Part shown: positions 42,550-50,393 of the stretch, piece after piece
Layout: the number at the start of each line of letters is the position of its first letter
Numbering within the stretch: position 1 is the stretch's first letter
From: Spirochaetes bacterium GWB1_60_80
Lineage (GTDB): Bacteria > Spirochaetota > Spirochaetia > Treponematales > UBA12059
NCBI GenBank assembly: GCA_001829185.1
Contig: MIAR01000010.1
Location: 1 to 57,942, forward strand
Reading direction: 5' to 3'
Length of the DNA stretch: 57,942 bases
Translations under genes and position numbers: made by a program
Notes under the pieces: model-generated
Told to the model about the DNA's origin: nothing
The model's input: the letters and a program-made list of their open reading frames with translations, nothing else
Database searches by the model: none

Positions 42550-44243
42550 TCTGCGATCCCCTTGGATGCGGTCTGGCTAGCGGTATCAATTGTTGGCAGT
42601 TTCTTTTCTATTGCATTGGAACTTGAGCCATCCAGGCGCAGGATGGCGGCTTCCCAGGGTTCCAGCTGCCCGTTGTAGCCTGTTTTGCCGTAGCTGGAAA
42701 CGACCAGGTGGCCAGTGGACGGTACGAACCGCTGGCGGGCGGAAAAGTTGAGCAGTACTAGTAGCGGCGCCTGGCCAGCCAGCTCGCGCCGGAAGGCGAA
42801 TAGGCTGCGGCTGGTTTTAACGGTCACGAAACTGCCGGCCAGCAGCACTGGTTCGGCGGCGCGCAAGGCTATCATCAGCTTGTACCAGCTGCGCACCGAG
42901 CTGGGGTCGCCCAGTTGCGTCGCCAGGTTGATGCGGCGGTGGTTATGGTTGACGCCCAGCCAGGGCGTCCCGCGGCTGAAGCCGGCGTTGGGGCCGGCCG
43001 TCCACTGCATTGGGGTGCGGCCGTTGTCGCGCGAGCTGAACCGGATCATTAGCCAGCGCCAGGGCCGCGGGATACCGAGCTTGCCGGCCATGGCGTAAAC
43101 GCTATGCGACTCGACGTCCCGCACCTGGTCCATGGATGTGAAATCGAAATTGGTCATGCCGATTTCTTGGCCCTGGTAGACGAAGGGCGTGCCACGCAGG
43201 CTGAAGAGCAGGGTGGCCAGCAGCTTGGCCGACTCGGCCCAGTAGCGGCCATCGTCGCCGAAGCGCGAGACGCTGCGTGGCTGGTCGTGGTTTTCCAGGT
43301 AATTGGCGTTCCATGGTAGGTCGGCCTGCCAGCGCGCTAGGTTGCGGGCCAAGCGGCCGGCGTGGAAGCGTCGCTTGAACCATTTGACGAACAGCTGGTC
43401 GGTCTCCATCTGGCTGAAGGTGAAGACCATGTCCAGCTCGCGCCGCTCGGGCAGGCAGAGGTCGCGGGCTTGTAGCGGCGATACGAAGACCGTCTCGCCG
43501 ACGGCGAAGCAGTCGTAGCGGTTCAGGACGTCGGCTCGGAGGGTACGCAGTATTTCATGGACGCCAGGCTGGGACAGGTAGTGTTCGCTGCCGGTTAGGA
43601 CCAGTCGCTGGCGGCCGTTCTCCAGGCTGGTCTTGTAGATGACGTTGATGACGTCGCAGCGGAAACCGGCGATGCCCCGGTCCAGCCAGAAGCGCATGAT
43701 GGACTCGATCTCGGCCAGCACCGCCGGGTTGCGCCAGTTGAGGTCGGGCTGCTCTTTGGAAAACAAGTGAAGATAAAATTCGCCGCTGCGCTCGTCAAAT
43801 TCCCAACAGCGGCCGGCGAAGAAGCTGGTCCAGTTGTTCGGTTGGCGGCCTTTGCGGCCAGGACGCCAGAGGTACCAGTCGCGGTACGGGCTGGCCGGAT
43901 CGCGGCTGGCCTGGAACCAGGGATGCTGGTCGGAGGTATGGTTGATGACCAGGTCCATGATGATCTTGATGTCGCGGCGCTCTGCCTCGGCAATCAGGCG
44001 GTCCATGTCGGCCAGGCTGCCATAGCGCGGGTCGATGTTGCGGTAGTCGCTGATGTCGTAGCCGTTATCGGCGTCCGGCGAGGGGTAGACCGGCGACAGC
44101 CAGAGCACGCCGATGCCGAGGTCGCGCAAGTTGTCTAGTTCCTCGATGATGCCGGCCAGGTCGCCCAGGCCGTCGCCGTTGCTGTCCTTGAAACTGCGTG
44201 GGTATATCTGGTAGACCACCCGTTCCTGCCACCATGTAAGCAT
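42546..44243 (-). CDS. GH13 alpha-glucosidase (oligo-1,6-glucosidase type)
   Basis: A 565-residue cytosolic alpha-amylase-family enzyme without signal peptide. The conserved regions run in order: DLVINHTS, GFRCDVINVIY (nucleophile Asp), AVGETVFV (acid/base Glu) and LENHDQPRSVSRFGDD. N-terminal VVYQIYPRSFKDSNGDGLGDL is diagnostic of the oligo-1,6-glucosidase/trehalose-6-phosphate-hydrolase subfamily. Exact specificity is open. It is the first gene of a two-gene operon with the GPH symporter. GGAG is about 12 bases before the ATG. Confidence 0.93.
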   Translation of the reverse strand: MLTWWQERVVYQIYPRSFKDSNGDGLGDLAGIIEELDNLRDLGIGVLWLSPVYPSPDADNGYDISDYRNIDPRYGSLADMDRLIAEAERRDIKIIMDLVINHTSDQHPWFQASRDPASPYRDWYLWRPGRKGRQPNNWTSFFAGRCWEFDERSGEFYLHLFSKEQPDLNWRNPAVLAEIESIMRFWLDRGIAGFRCDVINVIYKTSLENGRQRLVLTGSEHYLSQPGVHEILRTLRADVLNRYDCFAVGETVFVSPLQARDLCLPERRELDMVFTFSQMETDQLFVKWFKRRFHAGRLARNLARWQADLPWNANYLENHDQPRSVSRFGDDGRYWAESAKLLATLLFSLRGTPFVYQGQEIGMTNFDFTSMDQVRDVESHSVYAMAGKLGIPRPWRWLMIRFSSRDNGRTPMQWTAGPNAGFSRGTPWLGVNHNHRRINLATQLGDPSSVRSWYKLMIALRAAEPVLLAGSFVTVKTSRSLFAFRRELAGQAPLLVLLNFSARQRFVPSTGHLVVSSYGKTGYNGQLEPWEAAILRLDGSSSNAIEKKLPTIDTASQTASKGIAE

Positions 44244-44280
44244 GCTGGCAGTATACTCCGGCTGGCCGCGCTTGGCAACG

Positions 44281-44332
44281 AAAAGCTACGCCGCGGGCTG
44301 TACTGGAAAAGCTACGCCGCGGGCTGTACTGG
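44281..44332. repeat. 26-bp perfect tandem duplication
   Basis: Two identical 26-base units (44281-44306 and 44307-44332, beginning AAAAGCTACG and ending TGTACTGG) lie between the divergent GH13 and DMT-transporter genes. No operator function can be assigned. Confidence 0.95.
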
Positions 44333-44384
44333 AAGCCGCGCGGCGGGTTGCCGGCCGGCGCCAGTCTGGGGTACGATAGCGGCC

Positions 44385-45455
44385 ATGCGCGTTTCCATCA
44401 TTCTAGCCCTGGTGGCAGCCTTGCTCTTCGGCGCCGCCACGCCGCTCAGCAAGCTGCTGCTCGGTTCCATCAATCCGTTTTTATTGGCGGGCCTCTTATA
44501 CTGCGGGGCGGCCTTGGCGCTGGCGCCGCGGGCGCTGCATGGCGGCTTGCTTGGCCGCTTGCGCGCGCTCAGCCGGCGCAATGTCTGCTATATTTTCGGT
44601 TCTATCGTCGGCGGCGGCATCTTGGGGCCGGTCTGTCTGTTGTTCGGCCTGAGCCTGGCCAAGTCGGCCTCGGTGTCGTTGTGGCTGAACCTGGAGCTGG
44701 TGGCTACCGCTTTGTTGGGTCACTTTATCTTTAAAGATCGCATGACTAGGGCCAGCGCCGGCGCCACGGCTGGCATTCTGGCAGCCTCCGTGCTGCTGTC
44801 CTTTGACGGCGGCCGCACCAGTTTGGCCGGCGGTGCGCTCATCGCGGCAGCCTGTCTGGCCTGGGGCTTCGATAACCATTGCACGGCCTTGATCGACGGC
44901 CTTAAACCGGAGGAAAGCACCTTTATCAAGGGACTGGTGGCCGGTGGCACCAACTTGACTGTCGGCCTGCTGGTGGCTGGCAGTGGCCCGCCCAGCTGGG
45001 CGGGGTATGGCCTAGCCCTCGGCATTGGAGCGCTGTCCTATGGCGCCAGCATCGTGCTGTACATCGCCGCCGCTCAAGGCTTGGGCGCCTCGCGCGCTCA
45101 ACTGTTTTTCTCGTCGTCGCCGTTGTTTGGCCTGCTGCTGGCCTTCGTGGTGCTCGGCGAGTCTTTCTCGTTGGCCCAGGGCGGGGCGCTGACCTTGATG
45201 CTGCTGTCGTATCTGCTGCTCTTGTCGGAGCGGCATGGACATGGTCACGTACACGCTGCCGCCCGCCACACGCACTGGCACCGGCATGGCGAGGGGCATC
45301 ATGAGCATGGTCACCTTGGTCAACACGAGGCGGGGCACGACGGCTTGGAGCCTTTGGCCCGGCTGTTTGGCCACAGCCATGACCATGAGCATCAGGCACT
45401 GGAGCATGAGCACGTTCATGTCTCCGATATCCACCATCGCCATGGGCACCCGTAG
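44385..45455 (+). CDS. EamA/DMT-family transporter with histidine-rich tail
   Basis: A 356-residue protein with ten hydrophobic helices in two EamA halves over about 285 residues. The cytosolic tail of about 70 residues holds more than 20 His (HGHGHVHAA, HWHRHGEGHHEHGH, HSHDHEH, HEHVHVSDIHHRHGH). The tail strongly suggests metal-ion binding, so a divalent-cation exporter or importer is more likely than a typical DMT metabolite carrier. That is inference from the tail. The ATG at 44385 begins the first helix; the RBS is not obvious. Confidence 0.88.
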   Translation: MRVSIILALVAALLFGAATPLSKLLLGSINPFLLAGLLYCGAALALAPRALHGGLLGRLRALSRRNVCYIFGSIVGGGILGPVCLLFGLSLAKSASVSLWLNLELVATALLGHFIFKDRMTRASAGATAGILAASVLLSFDGGRTSLAGGALIAAACLAWGFDNHCTALIDGLKPEESTFIKGLVAGGTNLTVGLLVAGSGPPSWAGYGLALGIGALSYGASIVLYIAAAQGLGASRAQLFFSSSPLFGLLLAFVVLGESFSLAQGGALTLMLLSYLLLLSERHGHGHVHAAARHTHWHRHGEGHHEHGHLGQHEAGHDGLEPLARLFGHSHDHEHQALEHEHVHVSDIHHRHGHP

Positions 45456-45603
45456 CCGGATGGTCAGAATTGGCGCCCTTGCCGACCGAGGTACTGGCCT
45501 GGTTGCCGGTGTTGCGCAGCGAAGGCAACCGTGAGTTTCGGGTCGCCCTGTGGTATTAATAGTGCCTCCAGTTAGTGGTTTGGGGATCAGATTTAATTTT
45601 CTT

Positions 45604-45632
45604 TTGACAAGCACCTTTTTCCGGGCTAGAAT
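45604..45632 (+). promoter_or_regulatory. Sigma70-type promoter of the M16 operon
   Basis: A perfect TTGACA (45604-45609), 17-base spacer and TAGAAT (45627-45632, 5 of 6). AGGAGGT lies just before the ATG at 45672. Confidence 0.75.
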
Positions 45633-45671
45633 CCACCTCGATCAGCCCAGTTTTGGGCAGGAGGTAGCTAT

Positions 45672-47135
45672 ATGAAACGTCTGTTCTTGGCATTGACCAT
45701 GCTGATGCTGGTGACGGCATCGCTCGTCTTTGCCCAAGCCACGCCGATTCCGGGTCTTACCCGGTATACGCTGGCCAATGGCCTGGAGTTGTATGTGTTG
45801 GAGAACCACCAGGTTCCCCTGTCACGCATCCAGATCACCTTCCGCTGCGGCGCGCTTACCCAAACGCCGCAGACTGCCGGCTTGTTTCACTTGTATGAGC
45901 ACATGCTTTTTAAGGGAAACGCCCGCTATGCCACCGAACGTGACTTCTCGGCGGCCATGACCGCCTTGGGCGTGTCCGAGTGGAATGGTGGAACCTCATC
46001 CGAGTATGTCACCTATTACTTCACGGTGCCGTCGGATCGTACCGAGCAGGGTCTTGATTTTTGGGCTCAGGCGGTACGCAGTCCGCTCTTTGACGAGGCG
46101 GAGTTTGCCATCGAAGTCGACGTCGTCGTCAATGAGATCAATGGCTACAACAACGAGCCGGACTGGATCAACAGCGCGGCCGTCGACCGGGCGCTGTTCC
46201 CCAACTTCCCTTGGCGCCGCGATGTGGGCGGCTCGGAAGAAATCCTGCGCGCCGCCACCGTCCAGAATATGCGCGATATCCAGACCCGCTATTACATCCC
46301 CAACAACGGCGCCATCTTCGTGGCCGGCGACGTGGACCCGACCGAAGTCCTAGCCATGGTGGAGCGCCTCTATGGCGACTGGCAAAAAGGCAACGACCCC
46401 TGGACTCCCCGTATGCCGGCCCAGGCCACGCCTTTCGGCCCGCGGCCGGTCTATCTGGTCTACCCGGATGAATCTTTACCCGAGGGTATCGCCAATGTCG
46501 ACCTCCGGATGCGCGGTCCGGACGTCATGGATGACCCGGAGGCCACCTACGCCGCCGACGTCTGGGGTTCCCTGGTTGCCAGCCCGAACGGCCAGTACCG
46601 CAACAACCTGATGCGTAACGTTGCCGGGATGTACCACAAAAATTACATCAGCGCCTATTATTATACACAGCGCGACGGTGGTCTGGTGTCCTTTGGCACC
46701 TACTTCCGCACCGACGCTACCAACAACCCGCTGACCGCGTTTGCCATGCAGCGCTATGTACCCGGCGTTATGGCCGAGGTGCGCCGCATCGTCAACGAAC
46801 CGAATTACTTCTCGGCCGAAGAATCCGCCGTGGTCAAGAATATAATGGAAGATGGCAACATCCTCAGCCTGGAGAAGCCGGAAGCCTTCATTGAATCGTT
46901 CTCCTTCTGGTGGGCGGTGGCGACGGCCGATTACTATTTCGGCTATGTACCGAACATGCAGCAGATCGAGCACGCCGACATTGCCGCCTTCCTGCAACAG
47001 TATGTACTCGATAACGTCGCCATCGTGTCCATCCGGGCCAACCCGGCCGACGTGGAGGCCGATCTGGCCAATCTGCAGGCTGCTGGCTTCACGGTGGTCA
47101 CGACCGAGAACGCATTCTGGTGGAGGAACCGATGA
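45672..47135 (+). CDS. Exported M16 zinc peptidase, active subunit
   Basis: A 487-residue periplasmic protein with a signal peptide (about 1-20). The inverted zinc motif HLYEH is at residues 73-77, with the third ligand Glu downstream in VVVNEINGYNNEP. It has the two M16 half-domains. By family such peptidases degrade short peptides inside a clam-shell and often pair with an inactive partner. Its stop overlaps the start of the next gene (ATGA), which encodes that type of partner. Confidence 0.94.
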   Translation: MKRLFLALTMLMLVTASLVFAQATPIPGLTRYTLANGLELYVLENHQVPLSRIQITFRCGALTQTPQTAGLFHLYEHMLFKGNARYATERDFSAAMTALGVSEWNGGTSSEYVTYYFTVPSDRTEQGLDFWAQAVRSPLFDEAEFAIEVDVVVNEINGYNNEPDWINSAAVDRALFPNFPWRRDVGGSEEILRAATVQNMRDIQTRYYIPNNGAIFVAGDVDPTEVLAMVERLYGDWQKGNDPWTPRMPAQATPFGPRPVYLVYPDESLPEGIANVDLRMRGPDVMDDPEATYAADVWGSLVASPNGQYRNNLMRNVAGMYHKNYISAYYYTQRDGGLVSFGTYFRTDATNNPLTAFAMQRYVPGVMAEVRRIVNEPNYFSAEESAVVKNIMEDGNILSLEKPEAFIESFSFWWAVATADYYFGYVPNMQQIEHADIAAFLQQYVLDNVAIVSIRANPADVEADLANLQAAGFTVVTTENAFWWRNR

Positions 47136-48598
47136 TATTGACTAACAAGCTTTTCCCCGCCAGGGCCTGTACCCGCGCCTTCAAGGCGGCCGGCCTGATC
47201 CTGGTCTTCCTGGCGCTGGCCGCTTGCGCCGGCATGAATGCCGCAGGCGACGAATCGACCGTACCAGTCCACGAATTCGTGGCACGCAGCCTGGAGACCA
47301 TCGAGGTCCATACCCTGTCCAACGGCGTTCCGGTAATCATCAAGCACAACGACGCCAACCGCGTCTTTAGCCTCAAAGTTATCTGGGATGGCGGCGTGGC
47401 CATGACCACCCCCGAGCAGGCCGGCATCGAGGCCTTTACGCTGGCCCTGATGACCCGTGGCACCGCCGACTACAGCTACTCCATGCTCAACCAGATGGAG
47501 TATGAGCTGTCCAGCGCCATCAGCTCTTCGGCTGTCGGTTATGACTGGGCCAGCCTGGACCTCAATACCCTCGACAAGTACTGGGACGAGCTGTTTTCGG
47601 TCTTCGCGGCTTGCGTCATGAGCCCGGCCTTCAGCGAGGACGAGTTCAACCAGCTCAAGTCGGAGACGGTAGTCGCGCTGCAGAGCGCGCTGCGCGACCC
47701 CTACAACATCGCCGTCCAGCAGCTCAACCAGCAATTCTTTGCCGGCCACCCCTACCAAGCCGATTTCGCCGGTACCATTGCCTCCATCCAGGCCCTGACT
47801 TTGGCCCAGGTGCGCGACTACTATACCCAGAAGCTGGCCGCCGACCGGATGGCCATCGTGGCTGTCGGTAATTTCAATGCCGACGAGTTGGTGGCTGACC
47901 TTGAAGCCACCCTCGGCACCATGGGGCGCACCGGCGTTACCAAGCCGGCCATTCCGGCGGTGCGCGGCCAGACCGATGTCATTCAGCTGCCCTTGGCGTC
48001 GTCCAAGGACGTGGCCTATGTCCGCGGTAACTATATCATTGCCCCGGCCAACAGCCGCGACTTTGTGGCCCTGCAACTGGCCTACTCCATGCTCAACGAG
48101 CTTTTGTTTGACATTCTACGCACCGAGCACGGCGCCTGCTATTCGACTTGGTCCAACGCTCACGGCTTTCGTGTGGCCTATGGTTCCCTGGTGGTATTCA
48201 AGACCGATCAGCCTGAGAACGTGAAGGCTTGGATCGATGAAGCCATCGCCGTTCTGGCTGCCGGCAATAGTAAGAATATTACCGTCGCCGAAGGTAACTA
48301 CGCCCCACTGGCCGACACTATCGAGGCCTACAAGGCCAAGTACATCAACAGCTTCTTTGGCAATCAGCAGACTAACGCCGAGATGGCTGCCCAGCTGGCT
48401 TCCAGCCTGGTTACCTACGGCCGGCCGACTGAGTACCTATTCCTGATCGACAAGATCAACGCCATTACCGCTGACGACATCGTTCGCGTCATTAACCGCT
48501 ATGTGGTGGATGCTCCCATCACCTGGATTATCGCCTCCGATGGCCCGACCCTGGCTCGCGTGGACGAGAGCGTCTACCGCCGCTATACCGGCCACTAA
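47132..48598 (+). CDS. M16-family lipoprotein, inactive partner subunit
   Basis: A 488-residue lipoprotein (lipobox LAAC). It has M16 half-domains, but the HxxEH site is absent: the equivalent region reads GIEAFTLALMTRGTADYS. It therefore cannot bind catalytic zinc in the usual way and should contribute the substrate-binding half of a heterodimer, as in other bacterial M16 pairs. The ATG at 47132 follows GGAGG. The lipid anchor suggests it tethers the complex to a membrane. Codon use matches its partner. Confidence 0.9.
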   Translation: MILTNKLFPARACTRAFKAAGLILVFLALAACAGMNAAGDESTVPVHEFVARSLETIEVHTLSNGVPVIIKHNDANRVFSLKVIWDGGVAMTTPEQAGIEAFTLALMTRGTADYSYSMLNQMEYELSSAISSSAVGYDWASLDLNTLDKYWDELFSVFAACVMSPAFSEDEFNQLKSETVVALQSALRDPYNIAVQQLNQQFFAGHPYQADFAGTIASIQALTLAQVRDYYTQKLAADRMAIVAVGNFNADELVADLEATLGTMGRTGVTKPAIPAVRGQTDVIQLPLASSKDVAYVRGNYIIAPANSRDFVALQLAYSMLNELLFDILRTEHGACYSTWSNAHGFRVAYGSLVVFKTDQPENVKAWIDEAIAVLAAGNSKNITVAEGNYAPLADTIEAYKAKYINSFFGNQQTNAEMAAQLASSLVTYGRPTEYLFLIDKINAITADDIVRVINRYVVDAPITWIIASDGPTLARVDESVYRRYTGH

Positions 48599-48621
48599 CT
48601 AATTATCCGCCACAGTAGCCG

Positions 48622-48657
48622 ACCGCCCGGTTTGGTTTCCGCCAGCCGGGCGGTTTT
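48622..48657 (+). terminator. Terminator of the M16 operon
   Basis: ACCGCCCGG/CCGGGCGGT stem with a 15-base loop and four T. Confidence 0.8.
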
Positions 48658-48755
48658 GCATAAAAAGTGAATAATTTTTATTTTTTTACCGCATTTCGCT
48701 TGATCTTTTTCGGCCGTGCAATACACTATAGTATATCTCTTTTATGGGAGGAACT

Positions 48756-48902
48756 ATGGCAGTAAAACCAGCCGACAGTGGCAAGGGTGGAGCGAAAGAT
48801 AAGCCGGCCAATCCCGCGCAGAAACCGGGCGTAACCAGCAAGCCAGGCGCTACCCCCGCCAAACCCGCTGACAAGAAGAAGGATGGCCCGAAGCCTCGAT
48901 GA
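48756..48902 (+). CDS. 48-residue Lys/Pro/Ala-rich small protein
   Basis: A 48-residue ORF with GGGAGG four bases before its ATG. A promoter-like TATAGT lies at 48728-48733, and a terminator-like hairpin sits downstream. Composition is Lys, Pro, Ala, Gly and Asp with almost no hydrophobics (MAVKPADSGKGGAKDKPANP at the start, ending in DKKKDGPKPR). It is probably disordered and strongly basic. I recognise no family. Nucleic-acid or envelope binding are possibilities only. The clean RBS and flanking signals make it a likely real gene despite its size. Confidence 0.7.
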   Translation: MAVKPADSGKGGAKDKPANPAQKPGVTSKPGATPAKPADKKKDGPKPR

Positions 48903-48951
48903 AAGGCTAGTCTGGCGCAGGCTGCCCTCCAGGCGGCCTATCCTGATTACC

Positions 48952-48999
48952 GCGCTCCAGCCGTGTTGTAAGGCACCGGTAGAGGGGCGCTTTTTTTTT
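48952..48999 (+). terminator. Terminator after the small basic protein
   Basis: GCGCTCC pairs with GGGGCGC (one G-U) around a 25-base loop, followed by nine T at 48991-48999. Confidence 0.65.
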
Positions 49000-49051
49000 G
49001 GAGCCGTCGCCCGGTTCTGGCTGGATGCCAGTGTTCCATGGGAAGGAGCTG

Positions 49052-49850
49052 ATGATGAGAAAGTTCGTAGCGGGCGCTGCCCTGCTGCTGGCATTGGTGG
49101 CCACCGTCTCGGCCCAGGCTCTAGCAGGGTGTTGAAAAACGCGAATGCGGCTTTTCAACACTTCAAAAGCCGGTACAATTACGCAGCATAGCGCAAGCTA
49201 TGCGAGGAATTGTTAAGGTTGTTGAGAAAGCAACCGGCTTTTTCAACAACCTGCTAGTGGTAATTGAACCGTTCCTCGATTTAGGCCTCGGCCGGCAAGA
49301 CTATTCCTATGATACCATGGTGGCCGAAGATCCTTGGGACTCGGCATATTCCTGGCATGCCGGCTGCCGTCTGGCCTTTTACGACTGGAACCCCCGCGGC
49401 TTGCCGCTGGGCTTGTGCCTGAGCGTCGGCTACCAGTACCAGGACATGGGCTACCATGACGCCTTCGATACGGAATTAGGGTACGACTATTACATCAACC
49501 GCCTTAGGATCGTCGCCATGGCCAGCTGGCCCTTCCTGCGCAATGAGACTGGTTTCCTGGCCGTCAACGCCGGCGCTTACTATGCGCCTTGCCTGGGCGG
49601 AGAGTACCGAGGCATGGGTTCCAGTACCTACCACGTGCTGTCCGACGCCGTGCTCAGCCCGGATATCGGCCTGCGCGCCGAATTCTGCGTTGACCTGGCG
49701 GTGTTCAGCCGCGGTCCCAAACCGGCCATCGTCGGCTTGGGCCTGTTAGTTTACCTTGATATCGCTTTGAGTGATTCGACCATCGAGCCGCAGGAGAATC
49801 TGACCTACTGGCAGCTGGGTTTCGCCTTTACGGTGCCGGTTTTCCTGTAA
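49052..49850 (+). pseudogene. Outer-membrane-type protein gene split by the mobile element
   Basis: GGAAGGAG at 49041-49048 precedes an ATG at 49052 opening a good signal peptide (MMRKFVAGAALLLALVATVS then AQA). The frame enters the element at 49125 and stops at 49133-49135. After the element, 49258-49850 encodes about 197 strand-rich residues with alternating aromatic/polar pattern, like a small beta-barrel. Deleting the element plus one CTAG duplicate (133 bases) joins the two parts in frame into a 221-residue protein. As it stands, an element-derived ATG at 49200 could start the barrel without a signal peptide, so export would fail. Confidence 0.88.
49121..49257 (+). mobile_element. MITE-like element, copy 3 (129 bp plus CTAG duplications)
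   Basis: The element proper is 49125-49253, nearly identical to copy 1. Direct CTAG repeats sit at 49121-49124 and 49254-49257. This is the clearest insertion because the target gene is otherwise intact on both sides. The similarity to copy 1 and the undecayed target imply recent movement. Confidence 0.95.
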
Positions 49851-49927
49851 GCCGACCGATGACGCTGGCTTCTGGCGGCGACTTGCGCCTCTTGTCGTTG
49901 TTGGGTCTTCCGGGCTAGCCTCTAGTC

Positions 49928-50200
49928 ATGCCCGCCAAAAAGAAGGCCATCGATGAGGCCAGCCTGTCCGGCGCCGCCCTGGTCAAGGAAGTGAACCGCC
50001 GCATCCGCCTGGCTCGCCTGTACTGGGACCGTCACAATAACCTAGCCTGCCGAACGGAACGGGAACGCGCCTTGCGACTATATGAACGCTTGAGCGACGA
50101 GCAGAAGGCCGGCGTGCCGCAGGCCCTGCGCGTCTGGTTGCGCTACCGCAGCGAGAAGTACTTCGGCCCGGAGCGGACGCCGCCGGCCGGGCGCGACTGA
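49928..50200 (+). CDS. Small conserved-looking hypothetical protein
   Basis: A 90-residue basic, helical protein (SLSGAALVKEVNRRIRLARLYWDRHNN, then RLYERLSDEQKAGVPQALRVWL). It has no membrane segment or known motif. GC-rich codon use matches the host background. The stop TGA lies in the left CTGA target duplication of element copy 4, so that insertion also spared the reading frame. I do not recognise the family, and no clear Shine-Dalgarno is seen before the ATG. Confidence 0.65.
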   Translation: MPAKKKAIDEASLSGAALVKEVNRRIRLARLYWDRHNNLACRTERERALRLYERLSDEQKAGVPQALRVWLRYRSEKYFGPERTPPAGRD

Positions 50201-50350
50201 CAGGTTGGCGAAAAAGCCGGTTGCTTTTTCACCAACCTTAACAATTTTCGCCAGAGTACTGACGCTCGCATAGCTTGCGCGATGCTACGTAATTGTACCG
50301 GCTTTTGAAGTGTTGAAAAGCCGCATTCGCGTTTTTCAACACCCTACTGA
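50197..50350 (-). mobile_element. MITE-like element, copy 4 (146 bp, diverged, plus CTGA duplications)
   Basis: The element proper is 50201-50346. It is 17 bases longer than the other copies because the central stem region is expanded (GCCAGAGTACTGACGC block). The terminal repeat has changed in both arms (GGTTGGCG with CACCAACC), partly preserving pairing. Direct CTGA repeats flank it. It lies between the small gene and the MFS exporter. Confidence 0.88.
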
Positions 50351-50393
50351 GCCGGGCTGGCAACAGTCAGGCGGTTTCCAGTATAGTGGAATT

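Noticed and set aside
41315-42589. 424-codon His/Arg-rich minus-strand frame
   Set aside because: Alternate frame of the GPH symporter, which has the family motifs.
46943-48076. 377-codon minus-strand frame in the M16 region
   Set aside because: Antisense shadow of two M16 genes with conserved motifs.
49200-49850. Treating this frame as a complete intact gene
   Set aside because: Its first codons lie in the mobile element. The real start and signal peptide are at 49052, so it is annotated as a split gene.
50310-50393. N-terminal extension of the MFS protein (MLKSRIRVFQHP...)
   Set aside because: The first residues are encoded by mobile-element copy 4; the family start is at 50394.
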